From assembly GCA_013397865.1 (NCBI GenBank), contig VZTI01001180.1, positions 60,059 to 124,058 on the forward strand: DNA of 64,000 nucleotides, read 5' to 3'. The notes under the pieces are model-generated. The model was not told the DNA's origin. It was given only the letters and a program-made list of their open reading frames with translations, and did no database searches. Positions 32,785 to 45,070 of this stretch are shown here, piece after piece (within the stretch, counting starts at the first letter, position 1; each line of letters opens with the position of its first letter). Source of the stretch: Struthidea cinerea. Its lineage: Eukaryota; Chordata; Aves; Passeriformes; Corcoracidae. The position numbers and the translations under genes are program-made.

Positions 32785-33626
32785 ACTTGGGAGCTCTTCC
32801 TTCGGCAGTGGTGGCACCCAAACCCGTGCCCCAGTGGCTGGCTGGGAGCAGCTCTGCGATCGGCGAGTCGCTGTGCAATCACGGGAAGAGATCCCGCAGA
32901 TATCTCCTTCCACGGCGGAAGCATTCTGCTTATTTTTATCCTCGTTTCCTGTCTGTCAGCCAGTTAATTATCCCTCAGAGGACTTTCTCTATAAGTCTTT
33001 TTCGGGAAGGAAACTTGGCGAGTGCTGCCTGAACGTCCTTGTCCATTTCAATGAGAACAGTGGAGTCAATTTTAGTACCTTCTGGAGAAAAAAGTCGTTT
33101 TTCTTCCCCTCCCCTTCCCCTTTTTTTTTTTTTCTGGGAGGCTGGGGTTGTTTTTCCCTGTTTGTGTCAAGCTGCCAGTAACAGAGTTTTCCTGCCTGGA
33201 TTTTCTCTTCCATGATGCAGGGGGCTCCGTGAAGAGGAGGCTCTTGCATTCCAGAATGTCCATGCATTATTACACGGATGGAAACCTGGGCTCGTTCCAA
33301 ACCTGCTCATCCAGGGCTGGGGCCACGTGCTGAGTCCATCCCTCCTCTCTCCCGATCCTCAGCCTCCTTCATGGATGTCCTCGAGGAAGCATTTAAAAAT
33401 GCAAACCATTTTTTGTTGCCGTAGCAACCGCTCTTCTGGAAACGGGGATAAAACGTGGCTCCTGGGAGGTCAGAGATGTTCTTTCTGAGAGGCGGTGGGT
33501 GCTGCTGGCAGGAGAACAGGTCACAGCCACCCATCCCAGGTCCCTGGCTGCCGGAATCCCGCTGCCAGGCCTCGGTGATTCCCGAGGGGAACAGCTTGGG
33601 CTTAATTCACAGATATTTCTCTCGCT
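32785..33626. other. single-copy stretch, no gene seen
   Basis: A T-rich/pyrimidine tract lies at about 33100-33134. Nothing else recognised. Confidence 0.4.
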
Positions 33627-33722
33627 GGCTCTGAGCAGCCTGGCCTAGTGGAAGGTGTCCCTGCCCATGGCAGGGGCTGCAATGAGGCTTTAAGGTCCCT
33701 CCCAACCCGAACTATTCTGGAA
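33627..33722 (+). repeat. CR1 LINE fragment, 3' end
   Basis: About 95 bases: 'gagcagcctggcctagtgga', 'gtgtccctgcccatggcagg', 'gaggctttaaggtccctcc', ending 'gaactattctggaactcc'. Confidence 0.88.
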
Positions 33723-34959
33723 CTCCAAGATCCCTCAGGCTCCTGCAGTCCCAAGCTGGGGTTTCATGTCGGCCCAATCTGCAAATCCAAAGGAGCTCTC
33801 CAGAGGGGCAACCAGGACAGAATTTTCTCATGGCTGCTGAGTGACAACACGGAGCGTGGGGGCTGCATCCTCGCTGCTGTCACCTGTCCCTTTGCCGTGC
33901 AGGGACCAGACCCCCCAGCTTCCAGCTCTCTGCGTGCAGGCCCAGAGCGCTGGTGAGGGGATTCCCACAGCGCCCTCCACGCTGTGCTTGGGGTCAGACA
34001 CTGCGGTTCTCTTGTTCAGCATTCCCATCGCGGCAGGGGGAACCTGTCCAACCTCCTGAAGCTGCAGAGTCAGGCGGGAAGGCAGCAAAGTGCTGGCAGC
34101 AAGCCCACTGCAACCCTCACCTGCTCCCAGGGCCTGCAGCTGGCAGATGGTTGAGATCGCTGGATCGGTCCCAAGCAGTTTGTGGAGACTGTTTTCATGG
34201 AAATATGATGGGAAAGTTGGGTTACGCTTTTCGGATGTTGGCCTTCGGCAGTCGAAGAGGCCGAGCCTGCGGGTTCCCTTCCGTGCTGGAATTGTGTGCT
34301 AGAAGGGATCAGGGAGGGACTGAGCGTTTCAACACTTACCCAGAGGAGATGGGTGATTTGTCATGCATCACCTCTGCAGTCTCTGTGTGCTGAACTCAAA
34401 TGGCCTCTGGATCAAACCCCAGGGAAAGGCTGCCAAGGTTGGCGTTGTGCTGCTGGAAATTGCCCTCCTGGGTCTTATCTTTACAGGCTCCTCCTTTACG
34501 CAGGAGCAGGATCTGAGTCTGACTCAGATCTCTGTTAAAGATGTCTGGGTAACCTTGAGCAAATTAAACCTCTAGCCTAGAAGTTAGACACTGAGCTGTG
34601 AGAGGCAGGGATCCTGCTCCTGCTCCTGTGCCTCCTGCTCCTGCCTTGCTTTAGGCTGGAGCGATCTCTATTCATCTTCAAGACCATCAAACAGAGCAGG
34701 ACGAGCTGCTTCCTCTCTGAGGCACCTCAGATATTCGGGGCTTCTCTCCTCCATCCCGACTCTTGTATCACCTCCTGATAAGGACAGGGTCTTTTCCTAG
34801 TGCAGGTTGGTGGGAATTCCCACAAAGCTAAAGAAGGGCATCAAGCCTCGACTTCTAATTGACTTGGCTTCTGTCTCTCACGGGGCTTCACCAGCCATTT
34901 AATGCACCAAAACTTGCCTGGAGCAACTCCTTCCCCGTCTCCAGGAATTATTTCCAGTC
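33723..34959. other. single-copy stretch, no gene seen
   Basis: A CTCCTG-like pyrimidine repeat lies at about 34611-34645. No gene or interspersed repeat recognised. Confidence 0.4.
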
Positions 34960-35400
34960 TGGTCTGATGCCGAGGCGCAGATAGGCAGAGCTTGGAAGGC
35001 ACCCAAGCGCTCGCACCTTCCCAGGTTGGGGAGTGTGAGTGAATCACAGCAGTGGGATGTGCTGTTTGTCCGTGGGATGTGCGAGGCACCGAGTGCTCCT
35101 GGTCCTTCGTCTGCGGCGCCTCACGAGGAGCACGGCAGCCGCTCGCACCCCAGGGAGCTCCCGCAAAGTGCTGCGGGCGTTTTTGAAGGGACATCAACTC
35201 TCTTTTGCCTCCAAATTGGTGAGTTAGCGTCCCTCCATCCAGCGGGAATTCCTGCTGGGAGCTGGGAGCGGTCAGGAAGCGGCGCCTGAGGAAGGACCCG
35301 GCCGTGACCCCTCTGGGACGCTGTTGGGCTGGCAGCGGCGTGGCGGCGTCCATTTCCCGCCACGCGTTCCTGGGAAATTCTCTCTCAGGACGTCTTGTGT
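34960..35400. promoter_or_regulatory. CpG island-like block 2
   Basis: By eye about 33 CpG in about 440 bases without a repeat. A 206-residue minus-strand frame (34841-35461) spans it, again without a domain. It could be a promoter or an exon-rich segment. The sequence alone does not decide. Confidence 0.35.
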
Positions 35401-35627
35401 CTTGTGTGAAGCCTCCAGTCCTGCCATGCCCAGCCACGCTTCTATCCCTGCTGTTTTCCAAGGGACGGCTGCAGTGGGCTCACACGGATTTGTCCCTGGC
35501 AGCTTCCTTGGCCGTGCTCTGGATGACGCCCGTGGGCTTCAATCAATGTGCCCGTGGTTAAACACACCCGATTCCATGTCGCCGTTTAGCCTTGGAGGGT
35601 TTGGGGTGAGGAATTCTCGTCCTGTGG

Positions 35628-35743
35628 GAATCATTAAGGTTGGAAAAGCCCTCTAAGTCCACCAAGTCCAACCCTTAGCCCAGCACTGCCCAACCCCACC
35701 ACTCAACCACGTCCCCAAGGGCCACACCCACGCATTTTTTGGA
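35628..35743 (-). repeat. CR1 LINE fragment, second 3'-end subtype
   Basis: Opens 'gaatcattaaggttggaaaa' and 'gccctctaagtccaccaag', then 'cccagcactgcccaacccc' and 'aaccacgtccccaagggcca', and stops near 'tttttggacgcc'. Confidence 0.92.
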
Positions 35744-37885
35744 CGCCAATCAGCAATGCTGCTGACTTCCAGAAAGTTCAAGATCCCGGTTTTTGCTCCC
35801 TGAAACACGTGGTTCTCCTCTCCCTGCAGGACAGGGCTAGTTTTCTCTTGGGAACAGCAATCCACATTATTGCTCGTCACCGGCAGCCCGAGGCAGGTTT
35901 GGTTTGACTTTTAGCTGATTTTTGGATCTCTTCTAATTTGGACAGGGCGGCGTTGGCTCTGCCAGAGATGATCTTCACACAAGAACGCATCTTCAGGCCT
36001 TTGTGCCTGAATGGGGCCCGCTAATTTGTTTTCCATTTATAGACCCAGCTTCATGCTCACCTTTAAAACAGCAAAAAGCTCATTAGCGGGGAATTTTCTC
36101 GCCCAAATGCAGCAGCAGCAACGCTGACTCCTACACAGAGGTGCTGCCACCCACAGCCTAAACCACGGCCTGATGTCCAGTTTGAGCCTCCACCCCTGGG
36201 GTTTAGCTCCTCTGACCTCTTCCTCAGGCAGAGTTTTAGTCGAGGTGAGTTATGACACTGTTTTGAGCAAGTGGAAAGCTCGATAAACATCTAATTGATA
36301 CCACAAGCTCGAATAGGTGGAGCCAAAATGCCTTTTATTGATAAGGGATTTTTTTTTCCCTTTCTGAAGAAGGGAGCAAACCTGAGCGTTGCTACCAAAA
36401 TTTCAGGTGGGTGGGAAACCCAGGATGAACAACAGGATGCGTCCAGAGGCGAACAGAACCGCTCAGGGATCCTGCTTGGGACTGACTTCATTAATACCTT
36501 TCCTAATCAGCTGGGCTCACATGGAGGAGCGCATGGACCGCTGCTGCAGCTGAGACAGCGGGAGAGCATGGGGGAGAGGACCTGGATGTCCCCCAGGGAG
36601 GACGGAGCGACCTTGGGGCCCGTCGGAAGAAGCAGTGTGAGATGATGTAACGCAGGTAGCGCGTCTGCATCTTTTATCTGTTAATAACATCTCTTTAACC
36701 CCTGTTGATAAAACCTGGCCCGTTCGCTGCACTCTCATCCATGTGAGCTGCCAGAGGAAGGGGAAGTGGGGTAGAAACTAATTGCAGGGTGGCTGTAGGC
36801 ACGGGAGGATGTTGCTAGGTGCAGTCCTGGGAGATGGATTTAGCAGGGAGGGAAGTTCTGCTGCCTCCCTCCGAGGCTTTGGTTAGAGCTTGTCCAGCAA
36901 ACAGCTCGGGGAGAGCGAGCTGCCAGTGGGAGAGGTGTGGAGGAGCACAAAGAGGTGCCAAACAGTGGGATGCTGGATTAGAAAGCTGCCTGTGGGCACA
37001 GCTGTGCCCCCCCACCCCTTGCAGAGGTCAGTGTGCGCCACAGGATGGGAACGTGGGCTGGGCGTGGAGCAGGCTGGGAATCCATCGTTCCATCGGCGAC
37101 GCCATGGAAGCAGTGCCATTCCCAGCCAGGAAAACAGCTGCCTCGGTGCGAGGGCATGCCTGGGGCAGGCTGGAGGCTGGCAAGGAGGAGGTGGTTGCGC
37201 CCTGCTGGTTTCACTTTGCCAGCCTGACACCTGCGCCCTCACTCGCCCGCGTGCACGGGCATCTCCTCCACCCATCTCAGCTGGCTCCGTCTCCAGCCTC
37301 TCCAAACCTGGAATCTCCCTGCTTGCTCCCTTCCCAGCCTGCCACACAGGAGCATCGTTGAGGCTGTCTAGGCAAGGAAATGATCCTGCCAGTTTTTGTG
37401 GGGTTGGGGTGGTACTGGAGTAATTAATTTGTGTAACTCAGTGCTCCCCGTGCCAGGAGTAACGCTGGAGCATCCCTGCGCTGGTGGGATTGCTCCCTGC
37501 AGGAGGTTTAGGATCAGGACCGCTCACCCTTTGCCTTTGGGGTGAGAAGTGCACCCTCAGCAGTGCTTGGGAATGGTGTACCCATGCTTGGCAGTTCCCT
37601 CTGCCCCGTGGGCTTTCCCACAAAGCGCAGTTGTGATTCCTGTTGCTTCCCGGTGGTTGGAGGGAGGGTCTCATTTTTGCACCATGCAGGCACCAGACAT
37701 TGTGTGCAGCTCAAAGGTGGTAATGTAAATCTCTTTCTTTTTGCACCGGGGTTATTGCCTTAATCAAATATTTATTTACAGCACATGCTGGCAAATACAG
37801 GCTTGACATAAAGGAGTTCACCCCTGGCATGTGGTGTTTAATGGGATTATTCTTCAGAGTAACTGAGCCTCCTTTGCCCTGATTG
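35744..37885. other. single-copy stretch with candidate noncoding elements
   Basis: AT-rich, CpG-poor parts at 35990-36110 and 36640-36730 look unlike their GC-rich surroundings. The second holds GTTAATAAC (36680-36688, HNF1 half-site-like) and two GATA-type sites. Open frames of 150-180 residues at 36819-37423 lie on both strands without domains. Confidence 0.4.
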
Positions 37886-38044
37886 TTGTGGCTGCCCCTG
37901 GATCCCTGGAAGCGTTCAAGGCAAGGCTGGACAAGGCCTGGAGCAGCCTGGGATAGTGGAAGGTGTCCCTGCCCATGGCAGGGGGTGGAACTGGGTGATT
38001 TTTAGGGTTCCTTCCAACCCAAACCGTGCTGTGATTCCATGATT
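37886..38044 (+). repeat. CR1 LINE fragment, 3' end
   Basis: About 160 bases: 'tgtggctgcccctggatccc', 'gaagcgttcaaggcaaggc', 'ctggagcagcctgggatagt', ending 'aaaccgtgctgtgattccat' and 'gattca'. Confidence 0.95.
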
Positions 38045-41000
38045 CAGTTTGAGATGGAAGGATGAGGATGTAGCTGTGTGGCCAGCGGGCACTTCCAGGT
38101 AGAAAAGAAGAGTTGGAATCTGCCCTGTACAGTCAGCAGCTCGTGAGTTTTAGGAGCTCTCATGTTTATCCCTTCAGGTCCCAGCCTCCAGAGACACAGG
38201 AGGAGGGGGAAAAAACCTCCTGGCAATGGAAGTGTCTGGGTTCTGTGCTTGGGATGACACAGCTGCACAGATGTGGTCAGACTGCACGCCAAGGCACGGG
38301 AATTTGGGGAAAGCTGAGTTCCCTGAGGTCTTCCTAGACCATGCTTGCTTTTCAGCCCATCTCCTGGCAATGGATATCTTTCTCCTCGTGGGGAGATAAC
38401 GTTTCCCTGCAGGGAAGCTGACCCATGTCCTCGTGCATTGCTGGCTGCTTTGTGGCTTCCCCACGCTCAGGAATTTTGGTCTCCCCCAACTCCTGTGCCA
38501 AAGATGGTCTCCATGGCCTCATCCTCACCCTTTCCCATGAGGATCCCTCTCCCTGACACTGCGAGCAACAGAGAGCACCTCCCTTGGATAACCTGGTGCC
38601 CTCTCAGCGATGGCTCCAGCACGTGGCAGAGCTGTGGGACAGCACCAGGATCATCTGGATGAGTCCCCAAGGACACAGAGGGACAGAGCTGCTGTCTGCA
38701 GTCAGGCACCTCTTCCCCCACTGCTCCTGTGCCACGTGGACGCTGCTTCTCCAATTTCCCAGCCGAAGGGGAAGTGCCGCAGCAGTGATGGATGCAGAGG
38801 AGCCTTGTGACCGTGACACATCTCGTTAGTCAGCTCCCACGGAGGGGAGGATAGGTTTGCAGGAGGATTTTAGCCACGGGCAGGGGCAGCTGGGAGCTGG
38901 ATGCCGGTGGGAAGCAGGGGTTAGGAGCTGGAGACGTGATCCCACGTGTTCTCCACGGTGCTGACTAACGCGTGGCAAAGGATCCAGCAGGAATCCTGCC
39001 CCCAGTGTGTGCTTTTCCACGGCCTGCCAGGCTTGGGGGCACCACAAAGCACCGCAATGCCCTCGATGCCCCAGGGTCTTGGCAAGGAATTCTCATCTTC
39101 AGTGGACACGTTGGCCTGAGGTTCCTCACCTGCCGCAGGATGGGTGCCAGGGGCGTTTTTGAGACCTGCAGGTTGCACCCTCGGTGCCATTCACACCCGG
39201 TGAAGGCGGTTCCTTTGTGCCTCTCCTCTTCCCTCGTTTTCTTCGGTGGGATCTCAAAGCTGAGGTTTCGAGGGCGATGGAGGACGGGAGGCAGTAGCAG
39301 AGTGCAAAATTTGTGCTGTCCCACGTCTCAGCCGTGCTCCTGCCTCTTGCCCAAGAGCATTCCTGTAGGAAACTGCTCCAAAGAGGAGTCTGCAGGGCTG
39401 GGCCTTGTGGGACAGGAGGGAATTGTCTGTCCCTCGTGGTGATGTGAGGCTGCAGGAATACAGTGGGGAACAAGGCTGCCTCCAAGCCCAGATGAATGGT
39501 GAAATTACGGAACGCGAGGCACAAGGCCATGGCGTCACCTGTTGGAAAATGTTCATCCCGAACCTTTGCTGAGCTGCCAGGCAGGAAAAGCCCGTGCCAG
39601 GCTCTCCATTGCTCTGGCTGTGGGGATTGCTGTCTCCTGCTTTTGGCTTCCAGCTCGGATGTTCTCCTCAGCAGACCTGATGTCTCTGCCGCGCGTTTAT
39701 CCAGCTGTTATCAGCAGATGCCCTTCCTGGGTGACTCACGCCCTGCTCCCTGACCACATCCCCTTCTCTGCTTGCCCCCACCCACCACAGCTGAGTCACT
39801 TGGCCTCCTGTCACAAGCCAGGAGCTCTTCCTTCGGTCATGCATGGTGGAGACACTCCTGGCCCAGGCTGATGTAAGCTCCTCCCGAGCTCCTCTTCCCA
39901 GGCAGGCTCTGGAGCGGGAATTTGCTGCCTGTTACCACACTGCCCAGACCAGATGTACCCAGACTCTTTTCCTCCCTTAGTCATCTCCTGCAGTTCCCCA
40001 CAGGGACCAGTCCAGCCCAGAGGTACTGGAGGTCACCCAACAGCCCAGCGCTCCCCAGTCTTGGCTGGTTTGTATTGAAGACGTGACTCGTGAAGGTGGC
40101 AGCTGTGAAAACCCAGCGCTCAAAAACCTTTCCCATCTTCTGAGCACCCCGTAGCTGCAGGAGGTGCCTTTGTGGTGTCATCCCAAAAAAAGAGCATTTT
40201 CAGCTGCTCAAGGAGGGAATTTTAGATGAGGGGAACATTGAAAATCAAGGGGTCTATTTCCTTTCACCCAATTTTGGGCTATCCCTGTCCCTCTCTCCCC
40301 CATTAAATGTTGATGCAGTTTCATCTTCCCAGTCTCTTTTTGAAGCCCTGGGGTGTAATTTCCTGCCATGGGACGGCCAAACTCCGGATGAAAACATCAG
40401 CCTCTCTGTATAGCTGTAAAACAAGGTGATTTTTCACACGGATATCACTGCCCTTGATTTGGGGAAAGAGGAGCTGGCAAAATCCAACCCCCCCAGCCTT
40501 TCCTTGGAGAAGGAGCGTGGCGTGTGTACAATATTGGGCTGGGAAAAGCTGGATCAAAGCTGGCTTTAGTCATCCCGAGTGAGCAGGCACAGCCTCTCCC
40601 GAGGTCAGAGCCGGCGAAGGAGGAAGATGGATATCAGGTTAGCCATGCTGCTGCAGTCTGGAATGTGACAACATCCCTGCACGCCCTCCCAAATCTTTCA
40701 GGCGAGCTTGGAAAGCCTTGGATGTTTCCTGTTCCAACAGGATTGTTGTTTCTCCCCCTGGCACCTGACGAGGTGGGCTGGCTGCCCGCCCCTGTCCCCT
40801 CCCTCGGGGGCACAAAGCTTCCTGCAGGAAAGCTCTGGCAGGGCAGAGAGCTGGAGCTCAGTTGCCCAAGCACCCTCCTCAGTGGCCCATCTTGTACTGG
40901 GAGCAGTGGGCCTGGATGGACGCGCTGTCCTGTCCCTGACTGATGCCAGAAGGAAATCCTCCTGATGGAAACACCTTTCCATTGGGAAGGACAGGCTAAT

Positions 41001-42227
41001 TACCACGTCACTGCCTCATTTACTTGGTTCCGACACGCTCCCTTCCTCCTCCTCCTTCTCCATGTTTTTCTAGTCCCTCCACAGCTGCATCTCTGCCTCC
41101 TTGGATCTCCCATTTTTCCTTTTCAATCCCCTGCTGCTTCCCAGAGGATTGTGAATTCCCTTCCTGGCCGGCGTCTGTGCCAGCCTGCGGCTTTGGCTGC
41201 TCCCTGGGCCTGCAAGGGCTTGGCAGATGTGCGTTAACACCTCCTCGTTGCTGCCAGAGCCCACTGGACTGTCCCTCCTGCAGGAGAGGACGGGATAAAT
41301 CCGCTGTTTTGGTTCCCTGCTGGAGCAGGACAGTGCAGGATCCCTCCCAAGAGCAGCTGTTTAGCTCCAGACACTACACAAGATGACACAGGAGTGGGAT
41401 TGTTCCAGGATTTTCGGAGGCTGGATGGCAATGCAGTTGTGGTAAACCAATCATTGCTCAGAAATGTCCTTTGTTTTCCTGGTGGGGTTATTTTTTTCCC
41501 CCCCTCTTTCTCCTCAGCTTCCCTTCTAATTAGGTGCTGCAGGCTCCAAAGGCACTGCTTGCTCACGGGATTGCCTTTCCCGGGCACGGATTGTGGGATG
41601 ACTGCGAGCTCAAGCCCATCTCCTGGCTGCTGCGGGTTCCTGGAGGGATTTCTTCCCTTGGGAGATGAACCTGAATTCCCACCCCAGCTCCATCCCCGCT
41701 ACCATCAGGGGACAACGCTCAGAAGAGAACACTGAGGGCCACAAAGTGCCAAAGTCACCTCAGCTGTTGGGAGACGCAGCTGCCCTGGGTTTCAAAGCAG
41801 CTGAGTCACCCGTGATTCATCCAAAGCCTGAAGCAGAGCAGGGGAATCAATCTCGTTTTCTCTGTCCCCAGCTGGTGCTGTGACCTCTCCTGACCCCCCT
41901 CCTCACCTTGCATTCCCTGGGGAGAGGGATGCATGTGGAGGAACGCTCCAGATTGAGGTGTCTCCAGGAAAGGGACATCCCCACACCACCAGTGCTTCTC
42001 CACCTGGCTGGCATTTTGACTGAAAAGAAGGGACAGAATGCAGGGGGTTTGGCTGGGAAGCCTGCGTCCCTCACTCCTGCTGCTTGTTTCGTGGCAGGAA
42101 GGAGGAATTCACAGCCGGGTGCTGCACGGCTCAGCGAGAAGCAGAAACACAGGCTGGGAGGGGAATGGATGGAGAGCAGCCCTGAGGAGAAGGACTCGGC
42201 GAGAAGCTCAGCAGGACCCAGCCACGT
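38045..42227. other. long single-copy stretch, no gene seen
   Basis: About 4.2 kb with no interspersed repeat. A very strong acceptor (pyrimidine tract then CAG, ending at 41517) is followed by an open plus-strand frame to 41735, but I see no matching donor. Other frames reach 156 residues without domains. Confidence 0.4.
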
Positions 42228-42830
42228 GCACTGGCAGCCCAAAAAATCCCCGTGTGCTGCACTGGTCCCACAGCGTGGGCAGCAGGGAAAGGGGGGAATT
42301 CTACCCTCTGTTCAAGTGAGACCCCACCTGCAGAGCTTGTCCAGCCCTGGGGTCAAAGCAGAAGGATGTGGAGCTGCTGGAGAGAGTCCAGAGGAGGCCA
42401 GGGAGATGCTCCAAGGGATGGAGCCCCTCTGGAGCCAGGCTGGGAGAGCTGGGTGTGCTCACCTGGAGAAGAGAAGGCTCCAGGGAGAGCTCAGAGCCCC
42501 TTCCAGGGCCTAAAGGGGCTCCAGGAGAGCTGGAGAGGGACTGGGGACAAGAGATGGAGGGACAGGACACAGGGAATGGCTTCCCAGTGCCAGAGGGCAG
42601 GGATAGATGGGATATTGGGCAGGAATTGCTCCCTGTGAGGGTGGGCAGGCCCTGGCACAGGGTGCCCAGAGAAGCTGTGGCTGCCCCTGGATCCCTGGCA
42701 GTGTCCAAGGCCGGGTTGGACAGGGCTTGGAGCAGCCTGGGATAGTGGAAGGTGTCCCTGCCCATGGCAGGGGTGGAAGGGGATGAGCTTTAAGGTCCTT
42801 TTCAACCCACACCATTCTATGATTTTATGG
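42228..42830 (+). repeat. CR1 LINE fragment, longest copy (~600 bases)
   Basis: Starts in the 'gcactggcagcccaaaaaat' segment and runs through 'gtgagaccccacctgcagag', 'gctccaagggatggagcccc', 'ctccagggagagctcagagc', 'ggaatggcttcccagtgcc' and 'tgtccctgcccatggcagg' to the intact-looking tail 'accattctatgattttatgg'. It is 5' truncated with no visible intact reverse-transcriptase frame; the 201- and 154-residue frames are shadows of this repeat. Confidence 0.96.
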
Positions 42831-44043
42831 GACTGAAACTTGCTTGCAGGGCAAATTGGCGGGGGGATTTTGGAACAGGGAACTTGGAGCTGCTCTGCGT
42901 CTGCTGGGCGTAGCTGCACACGCAAGTTCTCTGCACAAGAGGAAGCTGGTGGGAAGAGCCCTGCCCGATGCTTTGCAGAGCAGCTGGGTGAGGTTTGGGT
43001 TTGGCTGGAGCAGCTGGCCATCCTTAGAGCCTCTCCTCACCCAGGAGTCCCTTGGGAACCAGCAGTGGGATCAAAACATGTCGAGGTGGTTTCCTACAGC
43101 TGCACTGGCCAGGCTTGGTTGGCTTCCGAGATCAGGACACTGAATTCACCGAGGTTCAGAGCCTTGGCTAAAGAAGAGCAATTTCCTCCTGCCTGGGTTA
43201 GCAAGCCATGCTTTACTCTTTACTTAAATAATTTGAGAAGCAAGGAAGGCAGTCCTTTGGGGAAATGCATTACAAGCAATAATGGTCCTTCAGGAGGGCC
43301 CAGAAATTCAGGGAGATGGCATGAGAGCAGCTCTTCCCCAGGTTTTTCCCTGGGATAGCAGGGCCTGGCTGCGCCTGGTGCTGATTTTCCCCTGCCTGGA
43401 GTGGTGGGGACAGGCTGGGGCAGGGCTGGGCTGTGGGAGACAGAGTGGTTCACGTACAGCCCAAGAGCATCACCCCACCTGAGCCAAAGGATTCATTCCT
43501 GTTTTTGGTTGCAAAGCAGGAGCAGTTCTCACAGCCACGTTTTCCCAACTCCCTCTGGCCTTCAGCGTCTTTTCCTGCCTTCTGCTTCCTCTGAAGATCT
43601 CAAATGCTGCAGTGGCTCCCATCCCTCCCGCAGCTGCAGGTGAGCCAAAGGTGGGCTCTGCAGCAGGGGAATCCCTGTTCAACCACATCCAGGCAGCGCC
43701 GTGTGTGGGATTCCTCAGGGAGCCACAAGGAAACGCTCCCTCCAGGCTGGGGCCACAGATCTCATCAGGCAACAGCATCAGGAAAAGCTTGGGAGTCCAG
43801 CAGCAAAATCTTTGGTCTTGGTGCAGCTTCCCAGCAGCCTTCAGCTCAGAAGGAGAGGTAGGAAATTCCCCAGCGCTGGGGATTTCCTGTGGCTTCTGTC
43901 GGAAGCTGCCTGCAGAGGACCTTCCTCAGAGCTGGGGTGACAACCAGCTGGGGGACCTCCAGCAGCCTGGCCCCGAGCCAGGAGCACCTTCGCTGCTGTC
44001 CTGGGGCTCTTCCCTGGCCAGGGGAGGGGGGTTGGTGTCCCTG
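42831..44043. other. single-copy stretch, no gene seen
   Basis: The open frame of 172 residues at 42840-43358 begins next to the CR1 tail and has no domain. Nothing else recognised. Confidence 0.4.
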
Positions 44044-44245
44044 GGAGAGTGACATCTCCTGGGGGCATTTCTGTGGCACTGGGATGGTGGCATCTCCCAG
44101 GGGCATTTCTGTAGGACTGGGATAGAGACCATGCCTGAGGACACTTCTGTGGGACTGGGATGGTGGCATTTCCTGGGATGTTTCTGTGGCACTGGGATGG
44201 CGGCATCTCCCAGGGGCTTTTCCTAGGCACTGGGATAACGTTGTC
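44044..44245. repeat. 38-base minisatellite, about 5 units
   Basis: The motif GGCATCTCCCAGGGGCATTT followed by CTGTGGCACTGGGATGGT recurs. The core ACTGGGAT appears at 44078, 44116, 44154, 44191 and 44229, giving periods of 38, 38, 37 and 38. Units have drifted by substitution. The antisense frame (43841-44281) gives a repetitive peptide and is not taken as a gene. Confidence 0.88.
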
Positions 44246-44894
44246 CCCTGGATGCATTTCCAGAGGGTGTCTCCAGTGCATCAGCAGGGACGCTGCTCAG
44301 GATGTTTAGCGAGAGACCAGAATTCCCCCCTTCCCCTCGGAGCTGGGAGTTCCTGCCAAGGCTTTGAGGAGCAGGATGGGATGCCCAGCCCTGCCTTTGT
44401 GCCAGCATCAGGAGGAGCTGCTTGCCAGCTTGAGGCATCCCTGGCTGGCCCAGGGCTCCAGGACAAAGCTCCCTTTCACCTTGGAGCATCCGGAAAACAT
44501 AATGGGGCAGCAATTACTGCTGCAAGCTCGGGCCTGGTGGATGGGTGGCGAGGAGCCAGTGATTGTTAATCAGGCATTTTGCTGCTGGGATTTTGCTGCT
44601 GTGCAGGAATTTGTTTGCACCAGGGGGACTTTGTGTCTGGCTGAGCCCCCGGGAGGCCGCTGGGAGCCGTGGCCCAGGAATGCGTGGGGCAGGGACAAGC
44701 CAGAATCTGACCAAAACCTCCTGCTGAACCGATCCCATGTGGATTTTAGGTCAGGATGAGCTTTTCCCTGAGACAGGGAGGAGGTATCAACAGGCTGCTC
44801 CCGTCTTTGGAGGGATGGGATTATGCATTCCTGCCCTTACCAAAAGGTCCCTCAGGCTGCTGGTCCCTCATTCCCAGATCCTTTGGCTCCATTG
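44246..44894. other. single-copy stretch, no gene seen
   Basis: No gene or repeat recognised. Confidence 0.4.
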
Positions 44895-45070
44895 TCATTT
44901 GGGTTGGAAGGAACCTTAAAGCTCATGATGTTCCACCCCCTTCCATGGGCAGGCAACTCTTCCACTATCCCAGGTTGCTCCAAGCTCCTTCCAGCTTGGC
45001 CTTGGACACTTCCAAGGATCCAGGGGCAGCTTCTCTGGGCACCCTGTGCCAGGGCCTCCCCACCCTCACA
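44895..45070 (-). repeat. CR1 LINE fragment, 3' end
   Basis: Begins 'gtcatttgggttggaaggaa' and 'ccttaaagctcatgatgttc', then 'ccaggttgctccaagctcc', ending after 'ctccccaccctcacagacatg'. The 'cagccacagcttctc' part is shortened to 'cagcttctc'. Confidence 0.93.

Noticed and set aside
41518..41735. possible terminal exon after the acceptor ending at 41517
   Set aside because: The frame encodes nothing recognisable, and there is no poly(A) signal or upstream exon to support it.
44044..44245. CRISPR-like array
   Set aside because: The repeats are contiguous and drifted without unique spacers, and the DNA is avian.
43841..44281. repetitive 146-residue minus-strand peptide
   Set aside because: It is the translation of the 38-base minisatellite and flanks. 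Period 38 is not a multiple of three, so each unit changes frame, unlike a coding repeat.
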